Source: JADLHS01 sp039806955
GTDB lineage: Bacteria > Verrucomicrobiota > Verrucomicrobiia > Limisphaerales > JADLHS01
Direction: 5' to 3'
Assembly: GCA_039806955.1 (NCBI GenBank)
Contig: JBDHQI010000005.1
Coordinates: forward strand, 1 to 64,000
DNA: 64,000 nucleotides
Below the pieces are notes generated by a model that saw only the letters and a program-made list of their open reading frames with translations, searched no databases and was not told the origin of the DNA. Positions 45,277 through 53,046 of the stretch are shown piece by piece. How positions within the stretch are numbered: the first letter of the stretch is position 1; every line of letters begins with the position of its first letter. The translations under genes were made by a program, and so were the position numbers.

Positions 45277-45719
45277 TTCATAAGCACGAGGTGTCGGTAG
45301 CGAATGATGATGGTGGGCATGGCGGTTAATCGGTGGCGTTTGCTCACCGCTGGTGAGGAAATGGGTTCGGGGTCAAATTGGCCAACCGGCGGTTGACCAA
45401 TCGGGAGGAGCGCGCCAGTCGCCAATTCGCCAACCGCCGGTTGGCGAATCTGCGGGTAAAGCCGATACAAAGTGCGGCAATCCTTCAATGTGCTGACACC
45501 CAACCCGGTGATTTCGCGACTCTTGAGGTCATCCGCCACCCGTTTCAGTAATCCTGCGCCGTATTTCGCCCGGTCGTCTCCCGCCTGCTCAAACTCGACG
45601 AGATAAGCGCCGACAAGCCAGTTGCGGAGAATGAGGTGACGGTTGACCGCTCCGGCAGCACCAGCTTGGGCTTGCCTGTGCGCATCGCTGATGGCGGAAA
45701 GGAGACCGGGGTAATTCAT
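45246..45719 (-). CDS. DUF1016 (YhcG-like) N-terminal fragment coupled to cas3
   Basis: The 157-residue frame starts MNYPGLLSAISDAHRQAQAG. It contains the DUF1016 N-terminal domain (ILRNWLVGAYLVEFEQAGDD, LKSREITGLGVSTLKDCRTL, YRLYPQIRQPAVGE). Full proteins are about 350 residues with a C-terminal PD-(D/E)XK nuclease, which is absent here. The frame ends in unrelated sequence (RYRHLVLMNYPIKFSYSS) next to the toxin. The ATG overlaps the cas3 stop by four bases (ATGA), so it would be translated with cas3. I infer that the toxin-antitoxin insertion or an adjacent deletion removed the nuclease half. It could be a retained DNA-binding domain or a pseudogene. Confidence 0.7.
   Translation of the reverse strand: MNYPGLLSAISDAHRQAQAGAAGAVNRHLILRNWLVGAYLVEFEQAGDDRAKYGAGLLKRVADDLKSREITGLGVSTLKDCRTLYRLYPQIRQPAVGELATGALLPIGQPPVGQFDPEPISSPAVSKRHRLTAMPTIIIRYRHLVLMNYPIKFSYSS
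45377..45449. repeat. tandem near-palindromes in the DUF1016 fragment
   Basis: Two 25-base near-palindromes, 45377-45401 (ATTGGCCAACC...GACCAAT) and 45425-45449 (ATTCGCCAACC...GGCGAAT), share the core CCAACC(G/C)(G/C)CGGTTG. They are spaced 48 bases centre to centre. They encode QPAVGE and QPPVGQ in the fragment. The strict symmetry suggests REP-like elements or a protein-binding site, not only coding constraint. Confidence 0.65.
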
Positions 45720-48163
45720 TGCCGGGAAGCGCGCGCGTCGGCGGCGCGTAGCAGGGTTTCCAGATAGGCAAGGCGGAATGGGCCAAGCCGGTCGCGCAGA
45801 GCAATGGCGCGGGCCAGCCATGATGGGCCGTGTTTGCCTTCGCCCATTTGCATGAAGCTGAGGTCGAGAGCGATTTCCGGGGTGGTCAACTCGGGCAGCG
45901 AAACCGGTTTCAAAATTTCACCATCCCAAATGCCGCGCGCAAAAAGTCTGGCTGGATTCTTCTCATCGCCTTTCTCATCCGGCAACGAGCGAATCGAGAG
46001 CCGGACTTTGCCGTGATGCGCGGCGATGAGATAAGCGACAAGGTCGCGCTCCGGCGCATCAAGTGGGGCAGCCAGCAGCCACGCGAGCGCGGAGGCGAGT
46101 TCGTGGCGAATGCTTCGATAAGGTTTATCGGCACTGTATCGTTTGGGTGGGTTTTCCGACTTCGCATAAAGACCCTTGGCGTCAGGGGGCTGATGCTGCC
46201 CATCGCGCAAAGCTTTTTGAAATTCCTCATGCGCTTTGCCGATGTCGTGCCACAACGCGGCGGTGCGGAGTGCGTCAACAAATTCGGCTTCACTCGCGAG
46301 CATTGCCAGTGCGGTCGTCTGTTCGACGACATATTTGGTATGCTCGGCGATGGTTTGCCATGAGCGACAAAATGTGTCTGGCTCATCGTCGTAGGCTTCG
46401 GGTGTGCCAGTTTCGGGAGGGTGCGGCTTGGGCTTGTCCTTCGGATCACCAGTCCAGCCGAGGTCATCGCAATAGCCGCCGCTGGATGTTGCCAAAAGAT
46501 AAACTCCGCCGGGGCGGGGTGCTTTGGCGGCTTCCCACTCTTTGCCGAGCGGATTCCAGCGCCACGCGCGCGTAGTCTTTTTATCGAAGAACTTCATGGC
46601 ATCGCCGATGGAAACGCGGCAAAGTTCGATGCGTTGCGGAGGCTTGTCGTTGCGAGTTGGCGCAGCATCGCCAGCGATGTCGCGCCAGAAGAATTGCACA
46701 TCGCTATCGTCGCCATCGCGGATGTAACGGGAGATGTCGAGGTCTTGACCGCAGATGTCCGGCGTGGTGTCGAACAAATCCACGAGGTCGCGGCGGCGGA
46801 TGACGGGACGGATAACCGGTGTTTCCTGAACGGTCACGTTCTTCAACGAGCGCGGGCTGACATCCGTAAGTTTCAACAGTTCCGCGCGGGCCTTGTCGAA
46901 TTCATCCTTCGCGTAAGGCCGCGACAGTTCGTCTTTCTCGTCCTTGGGCTGGAGGTCCACCCACAACACCTCGGCATCAGGAATGTCCGCGCGGCGATTG
47001 CAACGCCCCATGCGTTGGACGAGCGATGACCACGGCGCGAGTTCGGTGATGAGCAACCGCGCGGAAACATCCACGCCCGCTTCGACGGCTTGCGTGGCGA
47101 TGACAATGCGGTCGCCTGTGCCGAAAAGCAGCTTCGTATGCCGTTCGCGATCCACGGGCCGGAAGCGCGAATGAATGAGGGCGACTTTTCCCGGCGGGCA
47201 GAGCGGGTTTTTCCCCTTTGTCAGAGCTTCAAAGATTTCTCGCGCCCGTTTGACGCGATTCACGATGACGAGTGTCAGTGTGTCGGTCTTGTGGTGGTCC
47301 CTGACAAGTTTGGCAAGTTGCCCCGCGTAGTCTTTTGTTCCCGAACCAAGCGTGAGTGGGGTAGGCGAAAGCTTCTTGGATGCGGTGATAAGGTCATGCG
47401 GCCTGCCACTGGATTGCTCGGCCTCGCTCAACTTTTCAGTATGCGCCGGCTTTTGATGATCCACCGTTTCCAGACGCTTTTCTTCAAGCGTTGCGCTCAT
47501 CCACCACGTCGGGCACGCGCCGAAAGTCGGCATTTTTCCATTGTGTCGGAAACCGTCCAGTTGCGCGCTGGTTTCGACGCCCACGCCCATCAACTGCGTT
47601 TCGTCCATCACCCACAAACAATCATTATTAAGCAGACCAAAGTGCATCGGCCAGCGGTAGCGACTCATGCCGTAGCCGCGATTGAGAGCGCGACTGAGAA
47701 GCATGTCTTGCGTGCCGATGAGGATGGCGTTTTCCTCGGGATAGATGTCCCATTCGCCTGGACCTTCGCCGCCCATGAGAATATGAACGCCAACTTTCCC
47801 TCTGCGTGTTTCAGGCTTTTCGTCCCAGAGCAGACCATGAGCATCGAGCCATCTGCGAACTTCCTTTTCCGTCTGTTCCACCAGCGTCCGCATTGGTAAA
47901 CAGTACACGAGCCGGCGCGGCCACGTCTCCGATTGCAGGTGGATGCGATTCCATAACCACGCCAGCACCACGGCAGCGGTTTTACCGAGGCCGGTCGGGA
48001 TGTTGATGAGCTGTGATTGGCAGGCCGCGCCAGCTTGCAGAGTATCCGGCCGGGCCGGGTCTGTCTGCGGGCCACAGGCCAAGCGGTATTGGTAACCGTA
48101 GGGCCGATGCTCGGTCCCCAGGCATTGCCGGAAAAATTGTTCGTACGTCATTTGGTTCTCCAC
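45716..48163 (-). CDS. cas3: type I-G Cas3 helicase-nuclease (HD domain at the C-terminus)
   Basis: The 815-residue protein has a superfamily-2 helicase core: Walker A IPTGLGKT (55-62), Walker B VMDET (185-189), MSAT (222-225) and motif VI QRMGRCNR (383-390). A C-terminal HD nuclease follows (EHT at 607-609, WHDIGKAHEEF at 638-648, AAHHGKVR near 720). The helicase-then-HD order is the one seen in type I-G, the reverse of most Cas3 proteins. It degrades DNA at targets located by the Csx17-Csb1-Csb2 complex. An alternative start is Met5. It is the first gene of the locus and is separated from csx17 by the DUF1016 fragment and the toxin-antitoxin pair. Confidence 0.95.
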   Translation of the reverse strand: MENQMTYEQFFRQCLGTEHRPYGYQYRLACGPQTDPARPDTLQAGAACQSQLINIPTGLGKTAAVVLAWLWNRIHLQSETWPRRLVYCLPMRTLVEQTEKEVRRWLDAHGLLWDEKPETRRGKVGVHILMGGEGPGEWDIYPEENAILIGTQDMLLSRALNRGYGMSRYRWPMHFGLLNNDCLWVMDETQLMGVGVETSAQLDGFRHNGKMPTFGACPTWWMSATLEEKRLETVDHQKPAHTEKLSEAEQSSGRPHDLITASKKLSPTPLTLGSGTKDYAGQLAKLVRDHHKTDTLTLVIVNRVKRAREIFEALTKGKNPLCPPGKVALIHSRFRPVDRERHTKLLFGTGDRIVIATQAVEAGVDVSARLLITELAPWSSLVQRMGRCNRRADIPDAEVLWVDLQPKDEKDELSRPYAKDEFDKARAELLKLTDVSPRSLKNVTVQETPVIRPVIRRRDLVDLFDTTPDICGQDLDISRYIRDGDDSDVQFFWRDIAGDAAPTRNDKPPQRIELCRVSIGDAMKFFDKKTTRAWRWNPLGKEWEAAKAPRPGGVYLLATSSGGYCDDLGWTGDPKDKPKPHPPETGTPEAYDDEPDTFCRSWQTIAEHTKYVVEQTTALAMLASEAEFVDALRTAALWHDIGKAHEEFQKALRDGQHQPPDAKGLYAKSENPPKRYSADKPYRSIRHELASALAWLLAAPLDAPERDLVAYLIAAHHGKVRLSIRSLPDEKGDEKNPARLFARGIWDGEILKPVSLPELTTPEIALDLSFMQMGEGKHGPSWLARAIALRDRLGPFRLAYLETLLRAADARASRQ

Positions 48164-48495
48164 CGGTCAAATGATTCCGGGTCGCCTACCGCCAGCACTC
48201 CTGATCCACCGCAAGTTTTACTGCGAAAGGCCCTCGAATGGGAGGAGCGATACCGCCAAGAATTTCGGGGAAACCTAAAGACTGCGACTTGGCGCAACAA
48301 GGTTAAAATTCGCCACCGTTTATCCGCACATTGTTACACCAGCACCCACAATTATGCCGAGCGCTCTGAGATAAGAGGCCAACAGCGTTGGATTGCAGCC
48401 GGGGAGTGGGGTTTCGGATTTCATGTTTGTGTTTGCGTTACAGCCCCGTTGAAGTTGAACTCCTCATTGTGCAACTGACAACAACCGCCACTCCT
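48164..48495. other. upstream region of cas3, no gene seen
   Basis: No coding region is supported. This stretch should hold the cas3 promoter. The 12 bases GCCCCGTTGAAG at 48443-48454 equal the end of the CRISPR repeat but are not flanked by the palindrome. Confidence 0.4.
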
Positions 48496-48673
48496 GTGGG
48501 CGAAGACGACAGCCGGGCACGGGCCGGCCTACGCGGCCGAGAACTTGGCGACGTTGCGGCGGCTGGCCCTGTTGAAACGCGAGAAAACCAAGAAGCGCGG
48601 TATCAGAGGCAAACAACTCAACGCCAGTTGGGATCGCGCCTATCTCTTGCGCCTCCTCGGCGTCCCGATTTAG
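48496..48673 (+). mobile_element. 3' remnant of an ISAs1-family transposase
   Basis: Two frames read as the C-terminus of an ISAs1 transposase. The first gives VGEDDSRARAG. After a shift the second gives AYAAENLATLRRLALLKREK, then TKKRGIRGKQLNASWDRAYL and LRLLGVPI before the TAG at 48671. This is the conserved DDSRxRxGxAAENLATLRRLALNLLKREK block with a small deletion. The catalytic core is missing. It lies between cas3 and the aldo/keto reductase and marks a past insertion at the edge of the Cas locus. Confidence 0.8.
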
Positions 48674-48741
48674 ATGCGTTTGCCCTGTAAAAAATGGTAA
48701 TCCCTGTTGCGCTCCAAGAGGCGTCCCGTTAGAGTTGCGCC

Positions 48742-49647
48742 ATGAAACTCCGTCGTCGCGAATTCCTGGGTCGAACCGCACTTGGATTGGCGGGCAGCAT
48801 GCTCGCGCCTTCATTACTGGCCGATTCGCCCGCACCGCCCAAATTGTTTGCGCCCTATGAACCGGTGGCCATCGGCAAGACCAAGTTACGCTTCTCGCGG
48901 GTGGTGCTCGGCACGGGCATGCGCGGCGGCAACCGGGAATCCAATCAGACCCGGATGGGTAAGGAGAAATTTGAAACTTTGATTCGCGAAGCCAATGATC
49001 GCGGCGTGGATACGTTTGATCTGGCGGACCTGTACGGCACGCATCCCTACGTGATTCCGGCGTTGCAAGGAGTGCAGCGCGACAAAATCAATTTGATCAC
49101 CAAAATTTGGTTCAGCTCCGGCGGCCTGCCGGAAAAGGAGCGACCGGACGCGGACGTTTGCGTGGAACGCTTCCTGAAGGAGCTGCGGACGGATTACATT
49201 GATCTGCTTCTGTTGCACTGCGTGACCTCAGGAAAATGGCCGGAAGAATTGCGGCGGCAAATGGACATTCTCGCCAAACTCAAGGAGCAGGGCAAAGTCC
49301 GCGCGCTGGGCGTTTCCTGTCATTCGCTCGCTTCACTCGAGGCCTGCATCAACGAGCCGTGGGTGGACTCGGTGCATACGCGCATCAATCCGTACGGCAT
49401 GAGCATGGATGGGCCGACGGAGAAAGTGGTGCCGGTGCTCCAGAAGATTCACGCCGCCGGAAAAGGGGTGGTCGGCATGAAGATCATCGGCGAGGGCCGG
49501 TTGCGCGATGATCCCGAACGACGCAGTGAGTCCATCAAGTTCTCATTACGCCTGGGTTGCGTGGACGTGCTGAACGTGGGCTGCGAATCCATCGCCGAAG
49601 TGGATGATTTGGCGGCGCGGATTAAAGTCGTGGAACGCCCCGGCTGA
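48742..49647 (+). CDS. Tat-exported aldo/keto reductase
   Basis: The 301-residue protein begins with a Tat signal (RRREFLGRTALGLAGSMLAP). The AKR barrel follows with the catalytic tetrad visible as DLADLYG (Asp and Tyr), TKIWFSS (Lys) and LLLLHCVTSGKW (His). It is somewhat short for the family, about 270 residues after the signal. AKRs reduce carbonyls with NADPH, and exported members are common in Verrucomicrobiota with unknown substrates. A hydrophobic residue replaces some C-terminal cofactor contacts as far as I can see, so cofactor use is uncertain. It is a single gene between an IS remnant and an empty region. Confidence 0.85.
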   Translation: MKLRRREFLGRTALGLAGSMLAPSLLADSPAPPKLFAPYEPVAIGKTKLRFSRVVLGTGMRGGNRESNQTRMGKEKFETLIREANDRGVDTFDLADLYGTHPYVIPALQGVQRDKINLITKIWFSSGGLPEKERPDADVCVERFLKELRTDYIDLLLLHCVTSGKWPEELRRQMDILAKLKEQGKVRALGVSCHSLASLEACINEPWVDSVHTRINPYGMSMDGPTEKVVPVLQKIHAAGKGVVGMKIIGEGRLRDDPERRSESIKFSLRLGCVDVLNVGCESIAEVDDLAARIKVVERPG

Positions 49648-50451
49648 ACTGCGCATCCCAACAACACCAGACTCAAGCGTCGGCCGGTACTGCCCCCCCT
49701 GCCCTTGTCTCCGTCGGAAAATGCTTCGTCGCCCCGAGCGCCGCAACCATTTGCGGTGGCGCCCGCGCCACGCTGAAAGTCCCCAACAAAAATCATTGGC
49801 TTCAATCCCTGCGGTAAGTCAGAGCCTTTTAAGTATTCCTGCAGTCGCTGACGTAAGGCGGCGGATGCCCCGTCCGCCGCGTCAACCCGTAATAACGCAC
49901 GTTGGCTGCTGACGCGGAAGTGCGCCTTGGCTGGAACGATTCCGTCGCGCTAACGCCCACTCAACCTGATGACGGCCAGAACCGGAACGGCGCGTGACAT
50001 TTATATCGCTTCAGTATGCCAATGCACCCAGGCTCGATTGCCGTTTTTTCGGTCACTGGCGCCACGCCAAACCTATTCACGTTGAAGCGAGTTGAAGCTC
50101 GCGCCCCTCATATCCGGCCACAGTTTTAATTGAACCGCTCTAGTCCTGATCGCGTTGGCGCGGTCAGGCACACGCGTGGCTCCCCGGAAAACAGAATTCC
50201 GCCCGAACCCGCTCATGCCCCTCGACAAAGAGTGCATGACCGGTAATCAGAGCTGGTATCAAATTGACGACCGCCATTGGTTCGGGGCGAGCATCCGCGC
50301 GGCAGCGTCTTGGACTGCGGCAGTCCAAAACCTCGCGGACATAGATCCCGTTTTTCCATTCGAACTCAGCCAGCATTGGGTTATGCCGTTCTGCTCTGAC
50401 GGCCACAACTCTTTACTTAACCGCTATAGCGGGAACTCGGTCGCGTCCAGG
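49648..50451. other. intergenic, repeat-containing, no gene
   Basis: About 800 bases without a supportable gene. It contains a hairpin near 49857-49880 (GCGGCGGA...TCCGCCGC) and the dispersed repeat at 50116-50142. Frames crossing it have no family resemblance. Confidence 0.5.
50116..50142 (-). repeat. short dispersed repeat, copy 2
   Basis: The reverse complement starts TAGAGCGGTTCAATTAAAAC and ends TGTGGCC. It matches 8158-8184 at about 22 of 27 positions. Both copies are intergenic. Confidence 0.45.
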
Positions 50452-52023
50452 TTATCTGGCGTTTCGGAGGATGGGGAATTGGCGGCGTCCCAATTTTCGA
50501 TACAGACGCCAATACAGCACGCCCGCCACGCTCATTTGACTGAGCGTAACCAGCAGGCGTCCGGTGGCCGCATCAAACTGATAGTCATAAGGAAGCAAGT
50601 CGAGCAGTCCGATCAGCAGGTCCGGCAATAACAGCACGCTGCTCAAGGTCAGCAGCAGCGCCAGCAGATAACTCCGGCATTGCAATGAGAAAGACAATCC
50701 CACCACGGGCAGAATCGCATACAGCACGATGAGCGATCCCGCGCCCACGGTGGCCGGGCCGGTTTGCTCCTGCCGAGCGCGGCCAAGATAAAGCCAGACG
50801 CCCAGCAACAAACCAACGGCGGGAAGAAACTGCCCCCAGATGCCCAGCAACCGGCCATGGATGATCTGTCGCACTCGCAGCGGTGAAACCAACAACAGTT
50901 CCAACACGCCGGTTTCGCGTTCGCGACGGAAGCTGCCGGCCGCCACCGTCGCCAGACTGAGGAGCAACAGTCCGACCATGATTTGATCTACAAAAGCCAC
51001 CCGGCGGAAGAACTGAATATTACTCAACATGAAACCATAGACTGTGCCGACGACGGCCAGCCAGGTCCAGATCACCAGGCGTCCGCTCCACTGGCGACGT
51101 TCCAGCCAGCCGAGTGGGTTGCGTTCCAACAACCGCCGCATCCAACGTCGCAACAACTTCGTGCCAACGATGGGCTGACAAAATGTCTGCTCCATTTTCT
51201 GCGGCACGCGCGAGGTCGGGGTGTCCCGCCAATTCCAGCGCAGGCGATTGCCCGCAAAGAGCAACGAGAAGACAAGGACCGCCGCGGAAATCATCGTCAT
51301 GGCGCCAGCGGTGTAGATAATCTGCGTTGGTTTGAATAATAATTGCGCGGCTCTGACGAAATCGTCACCCGGCGTGACCAGCAATGAAAATCCGATGAAG
51401 AAATCGTAGCTCGCTTGCGAATAGCCCTGCTGCCAGGTCGAGAGCGAATTCATGCCGAAAAGCGCGCCGACAATCCAGGGGAACAACACGAAACCCGCGC
51501 CTTCCAAAATCACCGCCAGCGCCAGCGCGCGATTACTACCTCGCGACACCGACGAAGCCACGACGGTGAGTCCCAAGCTCCAGCCCGCCACGTTGGCCAG
51601 CACCAAAACCGTCCAGGCAACCAACAGCCAATTGGTGCCACCCAGCAAAATCGGAATCATCAACACCGGCACCACCGCCAGCAACGCAGCCGCCAACTGC
51701 ACCGCGTGCGCGCCGACTTTCGCCAGCACCAGGGCCGCCGGTTTAAGCGGCGTGAGAAACAGCAACGCCAGCGTGCCTTCGCGCCGTTCCCGACTCAAAC
51801 AGTCGCTGACGGCAATGGGCACAAGCACCCAGGTGGCGCAATACAATGCGAAATGAATCCGCCGGAATAACTCGCCGCCCATTCCGGGCAGCGTCAGCAA
51901 ATCGGCGACCAGCCAAAAAACGCCCAAAGGCAGCGCGCCCGCCACCAGCACCCGGGCCCAGTAGGTGAGCGTCCGCCGGGCGTGTTCCCGCAGCTCACGC
52001 GTCATCAAGGACCAAACACTCAT
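50452..52023 (-). CDS. ABC-2 type transporter permease (double-length)
   Basis: The 523-residue integral membrane protein has two ABC-2-like halves. The first has RVLVAGALPLGVFWLVADLL and SRERREGTLALLFLTPLKPA (the hallmark cytoplasmic loop). The second has SFRRERETGVLELLLVSPLR with its own helices. I count about 11-12 membrane helices. It sits 66 bases after the ATPase gene on the same strand and is the presumed membrane channel of that transporter. It is related to the partial permease at 62666, which shares SEEKREGTLGLLFLTNLR. The substrate is unknown. Confidence 0.85.
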   Translation of the reverse strand: MSVWSLMTRELREHARRTLTYWARVLVAGALPLGVFWLVADLLTLPGMGGELFRRIHFALYCATWVLVPIAVSDCLSRERREGTLALLFLTPLKPAALVLAKVGAHAVQLAAALLAVVPVLMIPILLGGTNWLLVAWTVLVLANVAGWSLGLTVVASSVSRGSNRALALAVILEGAGFVLFPWIVGALFGMNSLSTWQQGYSQASYDFFIGFSLLVTPGDDFVRAAQLLFKPTQIIYTAGAMTMISAAVLVFSLLFAGNRLRWNWRDTPTSRVPQKMEQTFCQPIVGTKLLRRWMRRLLERNPLGWLERRQWSGRLVIWTWLAVVGTVYGFMLSNIQFFRRVAFVDQIMVGLLLLSLATVAAGSFRRERETGVLELLLVSPLRVRQIIHGRLLGIWGQFLPAVGLLLGVWLYLGRARQEQTGPATVGAGSLIVLYAILPVVGLSFSLQCRSYLLALLLTLSSVLLLPDLLIGLLDLLPYDYQFDAATGRLLVTLSQMSVAGVLYWRLYRKLGRRQFPILRNAR

Positions 52024-52089
52024 GCCGCCATTGAAGAATTACACCGATCCAATCCGCCGCCACCGGGCGCCGCCAGGGTCAGTAAACGC

Positions 52090-53043
52090 TCACTGTGTTT
52101 CTCCGCGCGTAACCTGAAGAAATACTTCTTCCAAAGACATTTCGTCTTCGCGCAGTTCCAGCAACTTCACTCCGCCACGCACCAAGGTTTCCGCGATGAG
52201 GCTTTGCTCCACATCCGCGCCGGTCAACGTGACCTTGAGTCGCTGCTCGGCCAACGTCACTTCCGCCACTTCGGGTCGCGCCCGCAACAACTGAATGGCT
52301 TGCGTCGCATCGCCACCGACCCGCACCCAGAACACCGCGCCTGCGGACATCTGTTCGCGCACGCCCTGAACCGGACCGGTGTAAATCAATTTGCCCTTCT
52401 CGATGATGCAGACGCGATTGCAGATGGTTTCCAACTCACTCAGGATGTGCGAACTGATGATGATGGTTTTGCCGAGCCGACGCAGCTCGCGCAGAATTTC
52501 CATCATCTCGATCCGTGCGCGCGGATCCAATCCGCTCGCCGGCTCATCAAGTAACAGGAGCTGCGGATCATGTACCAGCACGCGCGCCAGGCCCAGGCGT
52601 TGTTGCATGCCACGGCTCAGCGCACCGATGACTGATCCCTTCTTCTCCGTCAACCCGACCAGTTCCAAAACATCGTCAATGACTTTGGCGCGTTGCGCGG
52701 TGGGGATGCGATAACACGCGCCGAAAAAATCCAGGTATTCCTCCACCTCCATGTCTTTGTACACGCCAAAAAAGTCCGGCATGTAGCCGATGAGCCGGCG
52801 CACGGTATCCGCACCTTTCACAAGGTCGTGCCCGAGCACTTCCACCGTGCCGGAGCTGGGCGTAAGGAAGGTGGAGAGAATCCGCAACGTCGTGGTTTTC
52901 CCCGCGCCATTGGAGCCGATGAATCCAAATAAATCCCCCTGATTCACGGTGAGATTCAGTTGATCCAACGCCAACATCATTCCGTAGCGACGGGTTAAAT
53001 CGCGCATTTGAATGGCGATGGGTGGAGCGGCTGGAGTAGTCAT
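52090..53043 (-). CDS. ABC transporter ATP-binding protein
   Basis: The 317-residue ATPase shows Walker A GSNGAGKTTT, signature LSRGMQQRL, Walker B LLLLDEP followed by ASGLDPRAR, and the H-loop ISSHILSE. A C-terminal extension of about 90 residues is typical of ABC-2 exporters. It starts three bases after the upstream membrane-protein gene and precedes the permease, so it is the energy unit of a three-gene operon. The layout recalls gliding or export type GldA-like systems, but the function is not determined. Confidence 0.92.
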   Translation of the reverse strand: MTTPAAPPIAIQMRDLTRRYGMMLALDQLNLTVNQGDLFGFIGSNGAGKTTTLRILSTFLTPSSGTVEVLGHDLVKGADTVRRLIGYMPDFFGVYKDMEVEEYLDFFGACYRIPTAQRAKVIDDVLELVGLTEKKGSVIGALSRGMQQRLGLARVLVHDPQLLLLDEPASGLDPRARIEMMEILRELRRLGKTIIISSHILSELETICNRVCIIEKGKLIYTGPVQGVREQMSAGAVFWVRVGGDATQAIQLLRARPEVAEVTLAEQRLKVTLTGADVEQSLIAETLVRGGVKLLELREDEMSLEEVFLQVTRGETQ

Positions 53044-53046
53044 AAA

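Noticed and set aside
48443..48454. GCCCCGTTGAAG matching the CRISPR repeat end, upstream of cas3
   Set aside because: Twelve bases without the palindrome or spacer-like spacing do not make a degenerate repeat.
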